A stretch of DNA of 64,000 nt from Neorhodopirellula lusitana (GCF_900182915.1 NZ_FXUG01000009.1:186001-250000), one strand, 5' to 3'. Shown: positions 20,179-30,330, counted from the first letter of the stretch. A program made the numbers and translations. The notes: a model not told the origin generated them from the letters alone.

Positions 20179-21315
20179 CTATTCTCCGTATGCGTTGCGA
20201 ATAGTTTCATTGACGAGCGTCCCATCACGGGTCACTACGGCGGCTTGGACAATTTCATCGTCCGCCGCCAACTGCAGTTGTTTGGATTCCGCATCCCAGA
20301 ACTCTTCGATCAAATTGACCAAGTTGTTGGAATACATTTCACTGGCACTGCGGCTGACCTGGGAAGGCAAATTGCCTCGCCCGATGATCTTCACACCGTT
20401 GATATCGACCACCTGATCGAGCACCGAGCCTTCCACGTTTCCGCCCGTTTCAACCGCCATGTCGACCAGCACACTGCCCGGCTGCATTTGCTGGATCATG
20501 TCCATGGTGACGATGCGCGGTGCAGGTCGGCCAAACAATTGGGCCGTTGTGATCACCACGTTCGATTCCGCCACCACCTTCTTTTGGCCTTCGCGTTGCA
20601 ACGCAATTTGTTCCGGCGTTAACGCCTTGGCGTACCCCTGTTCGGTCTGACCGACTTCGCCCAGATCAATCTCAACGAACTTGGCACCCAACGAGCGAAC
20701 CTGTTCGGCGACAACCGGTCGGGTGTCAAAAGCCTCAACCCGCGCTCCGAGCCGCTTTGCCGTCGCGATCGCCTGCAATCCCGCCACACCCGCGCCGATT
20801 ACAAAGACGCGAGCCGGCCGAATCGTGCCCGAAGGCGTCATCATCATCGGGAACGCCTGCGGACACAGATGTGCCGCCTCGATCACCGTGACGTATCCGG
20901 CCAAGTTCGCTTGCGACGACAAGGCGTCCATTTTCTGAGCACGGGTGCTGCGTGGAATCATTTCCATGGACAGCGACGTCACGCCCTGGGCCGCCAAAGC
21001 CTCGACCAGCTCTCGTTCGTTGAACGGATCCAAGAAACTGACATGAATCGCGTTGGACGGCAGCCCCGCGACTTCCGACAACTCGGGCTTACGAACCCGC
21101 AAGATCATTTCAGCTTGGTGAAACAAGGCGGCCCGGTCCGAGACGACCGTCGCTCCCACCTCTTCAAAAGCGGCATCCGAGAAGCCGGCAGCGAGCCCCA
21201 AGCCGGACTCCACACTGATCTCAAATCCCAGCTTCACCAATCGTTTGGCGTTGGCCGGAACCATTGCGGTTCGCAGCTCACCCGGCCAGGTTTCTTTGGG
21301 TACGGCAATTCGCAT
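20179..21315 (-). CDS. pntAA: NAD(P) transhydrogenase alpha subunit, NAD-binding part
   Basis: A 378-aa soluble dI subunit related to alanine dehydrogenase. It opens with MRIAVPKETWPGELRTAMVP and carries the NAD-binding loop RVFVIGAGVAGLQAIATAKR near residue 170, followed by EAFDTRP. It binds NAD(H) and passes hydride to the dIII domain of PntB. It is the first gene of pntAA-pntAB-pntB, with GGGGAA about a dozen bases before the ATG. The 391 bp upstream presumably holds the operon promoter. Confidence 0.96.
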   Translation of the reverse strand: MRIAVPKETWPGELRTAMVPANAKRLVKLGFEISVESGLGLAAGFSDAAFEEVGATVVSDRAALFHQAEMILRVRKPELSEVAGLPSNAIHVSFLDPFNERELVEALAAQGVTSLSMEMIPRSTRAQKMDALSSQANLAGYVTVIEAAHLCPQAFPMMMTPSGTIRPARVFVIGAGVAGLQAIATAKRLGARVEAFDTRPVVAEQVRSLGAKFVEIDLGEVGQTEQGYAKALTPEQIALQREGQKKVVAESNVVITTAQLFGRPAPRIVTMDMIQQMQPGSVLVDMAVETGGNVEGSVLDQVVDINGVKIIGRGNLPSQVSRSASEMYSNNLVNLIEEFWDAESKQLQLAADDEIVQAAVVTRDGTLVNETIRNAYGE

Positions 21316-21706
21316 CGCTGAGTGTTCCCCAGATCAAAAGTTCCATGTTGTCAAACTACAATCCGTTTGAGTCTAGCCAATTCCCGAGAGCGCAATGAGG
21401 TGACGGCGGCCAAAAATACGACTTTGTGCTGGAATAGATCCAACACGCCATGGTCCCAATCCCATGAACCCAGCGCTGCACTGATCACACCCCACCCATC
21501 GAAGGCATACGCACCTATCGATGACAATCACACCTCTGTCCGAACACCTCCTCACCCAACGACCGACGGAAGCGAAACCGAATCAATTCACATCGACAAC
21601 GATTGCATGCGTCTTAAAGATTCCGTCCCAAACGGCTCCAGATCTTGGAGCTCATTCAATGGCGTTCGCCTGCGATTTCGAATCGTTTTCCGTTCAAGGA
21701 CGGAAC
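21316..21706. other. Intergenic region between pntAA and the TMEM14-like gene
   Basis: 391 bp with no supported gene. The pntAA promoter should lie here, but no convincing -10/-35 pair was identified. A short hairpin (GCTCCA 21635-21640, loop GATCT, TGGAGC 21646-21651) lies past the stop of the minus-strand TMEM14-like gene. It may aid transcription termination, although no T-run follows it. Confidence 0.4.
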
Positions 21707-22021
21707 CTATTGATAGAAACTAGCGGCGAGCGTCACCACCGTGATTACCCCAAGGATCACAACCAACAGGTTTGGCATGACCTTGAACTTTTTGAACAAA
21801 GAGGGTCCAAACTGACCCACCAACAACAACGAAACCACAATCCCCAGGATTATCCCCGCTGCGTAATTTCTTGCGATAAGGAATGCAGACAGAAGCAGGA
21901 GTCCTCCCGTGATTCCCCCTGCGATCAAGGACGCCTTACTGGAAGCTTTGACGTAACCCATCACGCCTCCAAAAATGACAAAAGCTCCGAATATCCCCGT
22001 CACAATTACTGGTAAGTCCAT
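21707..22021 (-). CDS. TMEM14/UPF0136-family small membrane protein
   Basis: 104 aa, almost entirely hydrophobic, with 3-4 predicted transmembrane helices and Gly-rich helix faces (VTGIFGAFVIFGGVMGYVKA, SLIAGGITGGLLLLSAFLIA, YAAGIILGIVVSLLLVGQFG). The pattern YVKASSKASLIAGGITGGLL followed by GP(S)xFKKxKVMPN is that of the Tmemb_14 family, found in cyanobacteria, eukaryotes and planctomycetes. Plant and animal members are linked to fatty-acid or heme-precursor export; the bacterial role is unknown. It stands alone on the minus strand. Confidence 0.85.
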   Translation of the reverse strand: MDLPVIVTGIFGAFVIFGGVMGYVKASSKASLIAGGITGGLLLLSAFLIARNYAAGIILGIVVSLLLVGQFGPSLFKKFKVMPNLLVVILGVITVVTLAASFYQ

Positions 22022-22285
22022 CTAGATTATACTTTTCAAATAGCAATGTTTTGGCAGCAGTAATGAGGTGGGTTCCAACACAGATCCTTCACCCCTAGCT
22101 GCCTTTTGCTGAATTGTAGTGAGTCACACCTAAGAACAAACCCCGGCCCAGTCTGACCATTCTTGATGATCTGGGGATTGGCATCAGATCACTGACAAGG
22201 GGACAATCAAGTGGACCATCAGGCAGGCAATTGGAAACAACAATCAACCTGCCCTCAGCACCCGCCATCCAGTAGCTAACTGAAT

Positions 22286-23275
22286 CTACAACGCGTCATC
22301 TGGGATCTGCCCAAGCACCGCGTCGACCATCCGTCTGGAATAGCGATGCAGCTTCGCATGACCAGGACACCAACCTTCCAAGAATCGTACGAAGTCTGCC
22401 CACGCAAAGGGATACAACTCTCGCCACTCCGCTTCCAACAAGCGAGTATCCACTTCTTTGTTGGCAAGACCTTTCCGCAAAGCGTCGAAATAGATTCCCA
22501 AGTGCGACGATTCGTCGCGTTCGCATTGTGTTTCATCGAGGCAACTGCCTAGGAAGTAGGCCACATCCTTCATCCCACAACCGCCGCCCACGTACTGAAA
22601 GTCCACCGCGGCAGGCGACGCTCCCGCTTCGTCCGAAAAGCAAAAGTTGGCGACCTTCGCATCGCCGTGGACGAGCGTTTGAAACCGAGCCTCGCGAAGT
22701 CGCTGATCAATCTGCGATGCGAATCGTTTGAGTTTCCCTTCCCTCATCGTCGCCCACTCATCCGGGCGTGTGTCCAGATGCCAGTACGTTCCGACCGGCC
22801 AAAGCCCGTCGGGGTTCGTCCCCAAAAACTGGGCGTGAAAGGCCGCCAACCAACGCAGGCCCGACGCGACTCCGTCGGCATCGAGTCGGTGATGGCGAAT
22901 CGAAAACCCCGACGCGTCAAGATCCTCCAGCACGATCACTCGACCTCCCGCGACTTCACCGACAGCAAGGCACTTCGCCACCCGGCAATCCACGTCACAG
23001 CGATTACTTAAATTGGCGTACCAATTCGATTCAACTTCGTACGAGCGGAGTTTGCGTTCATGTGACCGGTCTGTATTCCAACCACGCGGGTGATCGCTTT
23101 GGGTCGGCGGCGAAACCTGCTTGACGATCACCGAGGACGCCGGCCCGCCCTCCAAACCGACTCGCAAGATCGCACCGTAACCACTCCACAGCGTTTGCAG
23201 ATTGCAAACGTCCGTTACATTCTTGGCGGACAGGGTTTCGAGTAGCCATTGGCGAACATCCGAAAACAGGTCCAT
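22286..23275 (-). CDS. APH/choline-kinase-fold phosphotransferase
   Basis: About 329 aa from the ATG at 23275 ([19 protein letters not shown]). The frame is open to 23383, but the extra N-terminus looks unlike protein and the inner start fits the fold. Near residue 202, [12 protein letters not shown] is the catalytic HGDxxxxN loop, and [20 protein letters not shown] provides the metal-binding Asp. An ATP-lobe segment reads [15 protein letters not shown]. The spacing and the '[13 protein letters not shown]' motif resemble the ecdysteroid-kinase-like/DUF1679 subgroup of small-molecule kinases. The substrate is unknown and antibiotic resistance should not be assumed. Confidence 0.78.
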   Translation of the reverse strand: MDLFSDVRQWLLETLSAKNVTDVCNLQTLWSGYGAILRVGLEGGPASSVIVKQVSPPTQSDHPRGWNTDRSHERKLRSYEVESNWYANLSNRCDVDCRVAKCLAVGEVAGGRVIVLEDLDASGFSIRHHRLDADGVASGLRWLAAFHAQFLGTNPDGLWPVGTYWHLDTRPDEWATMREGKLKRFASQIDQRLREARFQTLVHGDAKVANFCFSDEAGASPAAVDFQYVGGGCGMKDVAYFLGSCLDETQCERDESSHLGIYFDALRKGLANKEVDTRLLEAEWRELYPFAWADFVRFLEGWCPGHAKLHRYSRRMVDAVLGQIPDDAL

Positions 23276-23439
23276 GATTGAAACTCTTGCAAACTGTGGG
23301 CGGTCACCGTCACGATCTCGGCAGGCGTAATCCGCTAGCGGAACGGCTAGCCAACAAAATGCCGTGGATCGCAACCGGGCCACTCATGTTATCGACATCC
23401 CTTTACCTGACCAGCACGCACCAACCAAAGTGAATCCAA

Positions 23440-24630
23440 TTGTCGCAATCGCTTAAAGATCACTGGCTGCTCCGTCCAGACGTCGACTACTTGAACCATG
23501 GTTCGTTTGGCGCGACCCCGCGGTGTGTCCTGGCCGCCCAACAAGAATGGATCACCCGACTCGAAACGGAACCGATTGAGTTTCTAGCCCCGGAACGAAC
23601 ACTGCTTCCGAAACTCGATCAAGTTCGAAACCGGATCGCCAAGATGGTACACGCGGCGGCCCCAGACATCGCCTTCGTTCGCAACGCGACCGATGGGGTC
23701 AACGCCGTGGTCCGCTCACTGCCGCTGCAAGCCGGCGACGAACTGCTGGTCACCAACCACGGCTACAAAGCCTGCACCAATGCGGTCCGCTATGCAGCGG
23801 AACGCTGCGGAGCAACCGTGGTCACCGCGAACCTCTCGTTCCCGATCACCGACTCTTCCGAAGTCATCGATTCCATCGCGGCCTGCCTGACGCCGCGGAC
23901 CCGTTGGATCTTGATCGATCATGTCACCAGTCCGACTGGGATCATTCTTCCCGTTGATGAGATTGTCCAACTTGCGCATTCCCGCGACATCCGCATCATG
24001 ATCGACGGCGCACACGCTCCAGGGATGCTTCCCTTGAATCTCCGCCAGACTCAACCGGACTACTACACTGCCAATCACCACAAGTGGCTATGTGGACCGA
24101 AGGCATCCGGCTTCCTATATGTCCGCGACGCATGGCAAGACGAAGTGCAGCCCACCGTGATCAGCCACGGTGCCAACTCGGACGGTTACGGTGAGTCTCG
24201 GTTCCAGTCCAACTTCAACTGGCCCGGTACGTTTGATCCCGCCCCCATTCTTGCCTTGACCACCGCGTTGGATTTTCTAGCCGGTCTCCATCCACCGACA
24301 CGCGATGACGACCTGACGACACTGATGCGATCCAACCATGAACTCGTCGTCGCGGGTCGTCGCGTCATCCTTGATCGCCTGCAAATTGACGAGCCTGCCC
24401 CTGAATCCATGCTGGGCAGTATCGCCACAATTCCGATTCCGGCCTGGAAACAACGAACGGGCGAAGAGATAAACGCGATCGGCCAATTGCTGCGATCCGA
24501 GCACCGCTTCGAACTGCCCATCTTTCAGCTCAACGAGCACCTCGGCTGCCTGCGGATCTCTGCCCAGGCCTACAACTCGCTGGAGCAATACGAGCGACTG
24601 GCAAGCGTCCTTGGCGACGTCCGCTGGTAA
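23440..24630 (+). CDS. Class V PLP-dependent aminotransferase (isopenicillin-N-epimerase-like)
   Basis: 396 aa, starting at TTG (MSQSLKDHWLLRPDVDYLNH). The opening YLNHGSFGATP and the internal FVRNATDGVNAVVRSL, LIDHVTSPTGIILPV and MIDGAHAPGMLPLNL are typical of the isopenicillin N epimerase/CsdA-like branch. The PLP lysine is in TANHHKWLCGPKASG (about residue 215). Members act as epimerases, desulfurases or lyases. No beta-lactam genes are nearby, so the name indicates fold only. It is divergent from the kinase gene with a 164-bp gap. Confidence 0.88.
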   Translation: MSQSLKDHWLLRPDVDYLNHGSFGATPRCVLAAQQEWITRLETEPIEFLAPERTLLPKLDQVRNRIAKMVHAAAPDIAFVRNATDGVNAVVRSLPLQAGDELLVTNHGYKACTNAVRYAAERCGATVVTANLSFPITDSSEVIDSIAACLTPRTRWILIDHVTSPTGIILPVDEIVQLAHSRDIRIMIDGAHAPGMLPLNLRQTQPDYYTANHHKWLCGPKASGFLYVRDAWQDEVQPTVISHGANSDGYGESRFQSNFNWPGTFDPAPILALTTALDFLAGLHPPTRDDDLTTLMRSNHELVVAGRRVILDRLQIDEPAPESMLGSIATIPIPAWKQRTGEEINAIGQLLRSEHRFELPIFQLNEHLGCLRISAQAYNSLEQYERLASVLGDVRW

Positions 24631-24870
24631 CTTTACTGGCGATTTAAGCAAATCGGTCAGGTTCACAAAGACCGCTGCACGCAAGTTCAATTTTTTCCTG
24701 GAATTTGCAAAGCCGATTTCACTCCTTACGGCAGTAAAGGACGGTAGCGTCCTCGGCTCCAAACACGCCCGATAAGATTCAATCCCCACTGCGATTGAAC
24801 CGTCATGGCACACGGTGCGCCAGTCCCGCCCGCCTCCAATCCCTCCGAAATCCCCCACCTTGAGCCACCC

Positions 24871-26868
24871 ATGAATCGAAACCCCTTTCTAGCGTTGCGT
24901 TCGCCTGTCTCGATGACGCTCCAGTGCGTCGCAGTCGCTGGAATCGTGCTTGCCAGCTTGAACCCTGCCCAAGCTGTCGAACTGACATCACCCGACAAAA
25001 AACTGGTTGTTGATATTAACATCAACGAGCGGGGTGACCTGACCAACCTGCTCAACTACTCCATCAAGTGGCAAGGACGTTCAGTCCTAACCCCATCGAG
25101 TCTTGGCTTAGACACGGGCTCCCCGTCGGCAGTGAAAGGGGTCCAGATTCACGGCGTGCAAACTTGCTCGAACGATCAAACATGGACGCCAGTCTGCGGC
25201 GAGCGAAACGCGATACGGGATCACTACAACGAGACAACCCTGGTGTTGCAAACGATGGGCAAACGACCCACCACGATTGAGGTCACCTTCCGCGTCTTCA
25301 ATGAAGGACTCGCGTTTCGATACACGGTTCCCAAACAAGCTGGTTTGGATCAAATCAGCATTCAACGTGAGTTAAGCGAGTTCCAATTTCCTGCCGACCA
25401 CAAAACTTGGGTCGCCTATCAGGCTCAAGCCGATTACGAACAAGCCAAGCTCAGCGAGGTCCGTAATGGATGTGAACGACCGCTGACCATCCAAGCATCG
25501 GAAGACCTGTACATCGCGATTGGTGAAGCCGGACTGGTTGACTACGCAAGAATGAGACTGGGACCGGCCAAGGCTGCCAACACTGGTAAGGCCCCGTCTC
25601 CTGCCACGAACTTGAATCAGCCGTCAAACGGCCCCACTGCACTGGTCAGTCAACTCACTGGAAAAGTGCGAACCAGCCTGCCATGCAAAACCCCGTGGCG
25701 GTTTGTCATGGTCGCGAACCGCCCAGGTGAATTGATTGAAAACAACCATCTGGTGCTAAACCTGAATGAACCTTGCGCGATCCAAGACACCTCATGGATC
25801 CGGCCGGGAAAAGTGTTGCGAGAAGTCACGCTGACTACCGTCGGCGGCAAAGCCGCAGTCGATTTTGCGGTAGAGCATCAAATGGAATTCATCCACTTTG
25901 ATGCCGGCTGGTACGGCAACGAATACGATGACGCGTCCGACGCCACAACAGTGACAGTGGACCCTAACCGATCACGCGGACTACTCGATTTGCAAGACGT
26001 CATTGCGTACGCCAAGGAGCGCGGCGTCGGTGTACTCGTCTACGTCAACCGCCGTGCTTTGGAAACACAACTGGACGAGATCTTGCCACTCTATCAATCC
26101 TGGGGGATCGCGGGAGTGAAGTATGGGTTCGTCAACGTCGGATCCCAAAAATGGACCACCTGGCTGCACGAAGCAATTCGCAAGGCGGCCGCCCATCATT
26201 TGATGGTTGATGTCCATGATGAATATCGCCCCACGGGATACGAGCGAACTTACCCCAACTTGATGACCGCCGAAGGCATCGGTGGAGACGAAACATCGCC
26301 CACTAACAAAGACACGATGAAGTTGCTTTTCAGTCGAACCCTTTGTGGACCGTCTGACCATACGGTGTGCTATTACTCCCAACGTGTCGACGAAAACGCG
26401 ACCCATGCTTACCAACTAGCCAAGGCGGTTTGTTTCTACAGCCCGTGGCAATTCCTGTATTGGTACGATCGCCCCGCCAAAGCCGGGCAAGCTGGCGGCG
26501 CAGGTGGCGGTGCTCAAATCATCGGTGACGAACCTGAACTGGAATTCTTTGACACCTTGCCGACGACCTGGGACGAAACCCGTGTGCTGGAAGGCGAAAT
26601 TGGCAAGTACGCCGTGATCGCGCGGCGAAGTGGAAAACAATGGTTCATTGGCGTCATGAACAGCGGGACCGACCGCACGTTCAGGCTGCCGCTGGATTTC
26701 CTCGCCTCAAACGAGCCCTACACCGCGCATCGCTATCTCGATGATCCGGCTGCCAACACACGGACACATGTCAGCATCACCCGCACACCGGTGAATCAAT
26801 CCAGCGTGCTGGAAGTGTCCGTGTCGGCTCAAGGCGGTCAAGCGATTCGAATCGCACCGAATCCATAG
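24871..26868 (+). CDS. Secreted glycoside hydrolase family 97 protein
   Basis: About 665 aa from the ATG at 24871, which directly begins a signal peptide (MNRNPFLALRSPVSMTLQCV, ending NPAQA). The frame is also open from 24805. The N-terminal GH97 beta-sandwich is visible (LTSPDKKLVVDININE, AFRYTVPKQAG). The TIM-barrel core contains FIHFDAGWYGNEYDD, GVLVYVNRRA, VDVHDEYRPTGYERTYPNLM and TAEGIGGDE, the acidic residues that bind calcium and substrate. The C-terminal segment includes WFIGVMNSGTDRTFRLPLDF. GH97 enzymes cleave alpha-glucosides or alpha-galactosides. The strand that carries the nucleophile Asp in retaining members reads GVKYGFVN, so that Asp is absent. Confidence 0.9.
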   Translation: MNRNPFLALRSPVSMTLQCVAVAGIVLASLNPAQAVELTSPDKKLVVDININERGDLTNLLNYSIKWQGRSVLTPSSLGLDTGSPSAVKGVQIHGVQTCSNDQTWTPVCGERNAIRDHYNETTLVLQTMGKRPTTIEVTFRVFNEGLAFRYTVPKQAGLDQISIQRELSEFQFPADHKTWVAYQAQADYEQAKLSEVRNGCERPLTIQASEDLYIAIGEAGLVDYARMRLGPAKAANTGKAPSPATNLNQPSNGPTALVSQLTGKVRTSLPCKTPWRFVMVANRPGELIENNHLVLNLNEPCAIQDTSWIRPGKVLREVTLTTVGGKAAVDFAVEHQMEFIHFDAGWYGNEYDDASDATTVTVDPNRSRGLLDLQDVIAYAKERGVGVLVYVNRRALETQLDEILPLYQSWGIAGVKYGFVNVGSQKWTTWLHEAIRKAAAHHLMVDVHDEYRPTGYERTYPNLMTAEGIGGDETSPTNKDTMKLLFSRTLCGPSDHTVCYYSQRVDENATHAYQLAKAVCFYSPWQFLYWYDRPAKAGQAGGAGGGAQIIGDEPELEFFDTLPTTWDETRVLEGEIGKYAVIARRSGKQWFIGVMNSGTDRTFRLPLDFLASNEPYTAHRYLDDPAANTRTHVSITRTPVNQSSVLEVSVSAQGGQAIRIAPNP

Positions 26869-26972
26869 CGGCCACCACATTCCTAGTGGCCCACGAAATC
26901 CATAGTGGCCCACCAAGCCAAAGCGGTTCTACCCAGCCAAACCGCTTCCACCTAGCGACGACCGCAGCCTCC

Positions 26973-27030
26973 CCTGCCATCTTGCTCCCCTGCCATCTTG
27001 CTCTCCTGCCACCTTGCTCGCCTGCCACCC
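26973..27030. repeat. Short tandem repeat, ~15-bp unit
   Basis: Almost four copies of a CCTGCCATCTTGCTC-like unit (third and fourth copies read CCACC for CCATC) lie in the gap between the GH97 stop and the next gene's ATG. Just before them, shorter near-repeats of TAGTGGCCCAC occur at 26868-26910. The tract inflates the apparent open frame to 26998 and argues against using that TTG as a start. Confidence 0.7.
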
Positions 27031-27069
27031 GGCCTATCTTCCTCCCTCCGAAACCCCGCCTTCCTGACC

Positions 27070-29241
27070 ATGCAGCCCTTCCACTTGAGTGCCAAACGCA
27101 CATTTTTGCGGTCAACATCGCGCCCACTCGTCGGCCGATCACAAGTCACGCGTCGTCTTGCGGTGCTGTGCTTGCTTTCGCTTAGCGCCCCCATGTCATG
27201 CCTGACAACGCTCGCTTTCCTAACCAACACCTTGCTCGCCAACACCACGATGGCCGACACGTTCGTGGTTTCCACGCTTGGCGATGACCAAGCAACCGGC
27301 ACAGCGGAACAGCCGTTTCGCACCATTAGCCACGCGGCGGAACTCGCGATGCCAGGCGACACGATCGTCGTACGTGAAGGCGTGTACCGCGAAAGAGTCT
27401 CACCACCACGAGGTGGCGTTCCCGGTAAGCCGATCACTTACCGCGGTGAAAAATGGGGCAAGGTCATCATCAAAGGATCCGATCAATGGAACCCCAACTG
27501 GGTTCAGCTTTCGGACTCCGTGCACTACGCCGTGCCCGACGAGTCCATGTTCACCGATGACGTCTACTTGGAAGATCCCAATCCATTCCGAATTGAACTC
27601 GCCTCCACTCCTTACAACCGACAAGGCAAACCCGAAAAAGAACGATTCGGTTATGGCAATCCCGAGCTGATTTACAATTGTGGCCAAGTCATTGTCAACG
27701 GCGAGCTCTATACCCAGGCCCCGCTGTTCGACGAAGTCAAACAACAACCCAGGTCATGGCATTTCGCCCCCGAGTCAGGCCGAATCTATGTGAACTTTGG
27801 CGATCAAACACCAGCCAAACAAAACGTGGAAATCACCACCCGGCAACGAATTTTTGCCCCCCATCAATTGGGACTGGGGTACATCCACGTCGAAGGGTTC
27901 GTGATGGAGCATTGCGGCAACAATTACCCCACCAACTTTTGGAACACGCCCAAATGGGCCCAAGCGGGTGCCCTGGGTTTACGTGGTGGTCACCACTGGC
28001 TCGTTCGCAATAATATGATTCGCCATGCCAACACCGTGGCGATCGACATTGGATTCCGAGGCGGTGACAACGAAGTGGTTACCCAACCCAGCGTGAAACC
28101 AGCATCACCCGCAAACCAACCTGAATCGACCTCAGAAGATCTATCGGGGAATGACAATCGCATCGAAGCAAACTACTTCGTCGACAACGGCGCGGCCGGA
28201 CTCATCGGTTCAGGCAGCCTGCGCATCGTGATTTCAGACAACGTGATCATGCGTAACAACACTCTCGGCTTCATCGGCAACAAACGTTACGAACACGCTG
28301 GCATTAAATGTCATGGCATTCGCGATGGCTTGATTGCCGGCAACTACATTGCCGACAATCCGTCCAATGACGGCATTTGGATGGACAACCAGTTCCCCGG
28401 TACGCGCATCACAAGAAACGTTGTCATTAACAACGGCGTCAAAGGCATTTTCTTGGAAATGAGCGATCAGGGCTGGGACTCCGCCTTCGTCGACCACAAC
28501 GTGGCGATCGGAAATAAGCTACACCAGTTCTATGTTCACGATGCATCGGGATCGACCGTGATGCACAACCTGTTTGCCAACAGCCCGGTCAACAAACAGA
28601 AAGGACAAGGCGCCTACATCTATCAGGTCACCGCGCGCACACGAACCTACCAGCACTCTCTATTCAACAACCTGTTCATTCGTCACAACGCCATGATGGA
28701 TATCAACTATCCATCCCATCGAAGTGGCCCGCAACGACTGGATCACAACGTCTATGACGCGGCCCCCGACCAGCATGTTTTCCGAATCAACAGTGCCAGC
28801 GATAAGCCCTCACCATGGTCCCCGGCCGACTTCATCAAGATGGTCGACCATGACCTGGGTCGCTCTTCCACTGGAACCGACTCCATCGACGGCGGTCCCA
28901 AGGCGAACCTCACATTCGAACAATGGCAAGCATTCTGGTTAAGCCATGACCTGCCCAATGACGCCCACAGTGTTTTGAAACAGGGTATGGTGGTTGCCTA
29001 CAATCCAGAATCCCAAAAGCTCACGTTGACCGTCCCCGACTCGCTCGCCAACGTCGGCTCCACCGACCGAACGTCCATCGACCAAGACTTCTTTCATCAC
29101 CCCCTCCCCAACAATGGACGGGCCCTTCCCGGTCCGTTCCAAAGCCTGAAAACGGGCATCAACCACTACAGCCTTTGGAAGGGACTCCCTATTTTAGGAC
29201 CAGGAAGTCTCCCCGGATCGCCGGCGCCCATAGAGCGTTGA
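27070..29241 (+). CDS. Secreted right-handed parallel beta-helix protein
   Basis: About 723 aa from the ATG at 27070. The frame extends to a TTG at 26998, but that part is repeat DNA. The N-terminus has a long basic stretch and a hydrophobic core (RLAVLCLLSLSAPMSCLTTL), a plausible export signal. Next comes GTAEQPFRTISHAAELAMPG and DTIVVREGVYRE, the standard entry of pectate-lyase-like beta-helix proteins. Many Asn-rich rungs follow (NRIEANYFVDNGAAGL, IVISDNVIMRNNTLGF, RITRNVVINNGVKGI). Homologues include polysaccharide lyases and epimerases; catalytic residues cannot be assigned here. It lies about 200 bp behind the GH97 gene on the same strand. Confidence 0.82.
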   Translation: MQPFHLSAKRTFLRSTSRPLVGRSQVTRRLAVLCLLSLSAPMSCLTTLAFLTNTLLANTTMADTFVVSTLGDDQATGTAEQPFRTISHAAELAMPGDTIVVREGVYRERVSPPRGGVPGKPITYRGEKWGKVIIKGSDQWNPNWVQLSDSVHYAVPDESMFTDDVYLEDPNPFRIELASTPYNRQGKPEKERFGYGNPELIYNCGQVIVNGELYTQAPLFDEVKQQPRSWHFAPESGRIYVNFGDQTPAKQNVEITTRQRIFAPHQLGLGYIHVEGFVMEHCGNNYPTNFWNTPKWAQAGALGLRGGHHWLVRNNMIRHANTVAIDIGFRGGDNEVVTQPSVKPASPANQPESTSEDLSGNDNRIEANYFVDNGAAGLIGSGSLRIVISDNVIMRNNTLGFIGNKRYEHAGIKCHGIRDGLIAGNYIADNPSNDGIWMDNQFPGTRITRNVVINNGVKGIFLEMSDQGWDSAFVDHNVAIGNKLHQFYVHDASGSTVMHNLFANSPVNKQKGQGAYIYQVTARTRTYQHSLFNNLFIRHNAMMDINYPSHRSGPQRLDHNVYDAAPDQHVFRINSASDKPSPWSPADFIKMVDHDLGRSSTGTDSIDGGPKANLTFEQWQAFWLSHDLPNDAHSVLKQGMVVAYNPESQKLTLTVPDSLANVGSTDRTSIDQDFFHHPLPNNGRALPGPFQSLKTGINHYSLWKGLPILGPGSLPGSPAPIER

Positions 29242-29309
29242 ACGTCCCGCCCTGGATATCAATGCGATCCAAACGCCCCGCAAACTAGCTTGAAACTCGC
29301 TTCGATCGG

Positions 29310-30074
29310 TCACATCGACCGAAGTCGGCTCACCCGACTGGCCACAAAAACGCTTTCACGCAAGTAACGCTGACAATCCTTTTGGTAGATCAAGAATCTT
29401 GCCAACCGATCTAGGCTGACGAGAGTTCCAGCGGGGCAATGACGATCGACATCGACCGGTCCATAGCCGTCAACGTCCTTCACCTGCGGACAACGAATCA
29501 ACGTCCATGCCAACTGCGTCTGCCTAAGCAAATCCGCTTCCGCTTGCAGATCTCGCCAGCGACGACGATGCAACAATGGCCACAAGTACTTCGATGCCAA
29601 CCCTTGCGGATTACGGCGTCGATCGGCGGGCGTCACGACGCTCGGGTGCGAGACCAGCAGGTAGCGGTCAATCTGTTGCCGCTGCATGGCTGACCAAACC
29701 ATTTTGGTCACCGTGGCACTGTACTGCGTTTGCCGAGGAGAGTCCTTGGCAGCCTCATGGCCGCTCAGGTTCAACAGGTTGATCACACAGGAACTGCCGT
29801 TGATAACCGTTCGCAGATCTCGCGTATTCAGAGGACAACCCTTCCGAATTCTCAACTGCGAATGGGAATAGTCAAGATGCCCACTGGTCAACACCTGGAT
29901 CTGATACCCACAGTCGATCGCAATCTCAATCATTCGTCGTCCGAGAGGTCCATCGGCACCCAGGATACAAACAGTTTCGGTTCCCACGTTCTCGCCACCT
30001 CCGCCTCGAAAGCGAGGGTAAATGGTTTGGACGGACCGTGTGGCAGTGCCAGAAGAATTCGCGAACGTAACCAT
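29310..30074 (-). CDS. NAD(P)-binding Rossmann-fold protein (NmrA/atypical SDR-like)
   Basis: About 254 aa from the ATG at 30074, preceded by GGAG nine bases upstream. The frame is open to 30299 but the extra N-terminal part has no protein-like features. VCILGADGPLGRRMIEIA is a dinucleotide-binding loop. The central part (SSCVINLLNLSGHEA, DRYLLVSHPSV, LLRQTQLAWTLIRCPQVKD) follows the layout of NmrA-like and atypical short-chain dehydrogenases, where the Tyr-Lys catalytic pair is often lost. The function could be enzymatic or redox-sensing. It is divergent from the acidic LEPR-XLL gene. Confidence 0.72.
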   Translation of the reverse strand: MVTFANSSGTATRSVQTIYPRFRGGGGENVGTETVCILGADGPLGRRMIEIAIDCGYQIQVLTSGHLDYSHSQLRIRKGCPLNTRDLRTVINGSSCVINLLNLSGHEAAKDSPRQTQYSATVTKMVWSAMQRQQIDRYLLVSHPSVVTPADRRRNPQGLASKYLWPLLHRRRWRDLQAEADLLRQTQLAWTLIRCPQVKDVDGYGPVDVDRHCPAGTLVSLDRLARFLIYQKDCQRYLRESVFVASRVSRLRSM

Positions 30075-30330
30075 GTATGTGACTCCAACCGAAGAGGCGA
30101 AAGCGTTTGCTACCTCCTGTTGGGACGATTGCCCTGAACTCCTGTCACAAACCGCTTCAGATTCTTGTCTCGAAATAGCTTCGGCCCGCATCCCTGCACG
30201 ATTTCTCGTGACATCCCAGCGACGGACAGTCCCTAACAGGATGGCGAACGAGCAGTGAATCGCACTCGCTTGTTGGCACACTCTGTGTATTTGATTCAAT
30301 CGCTATCTGGTTCAACGAAGGACTCCTGTC

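Noticed and set aside
22286-23275. Aminoglycoside resistance kinase
   Set aside because: The catalytic loop is shared by many small-molecule kinases, and the C-terminal motifs fit the ecdysteroid-kinase-like group better.
23440-24630. Beta-lactam biosynthesis suggested by similarity to isopenicillin N epimerase
   Set aside because: No ACV synthetase or IPN synthase is nearby, and this branch of class V aminotransferases is widespread with other roles.
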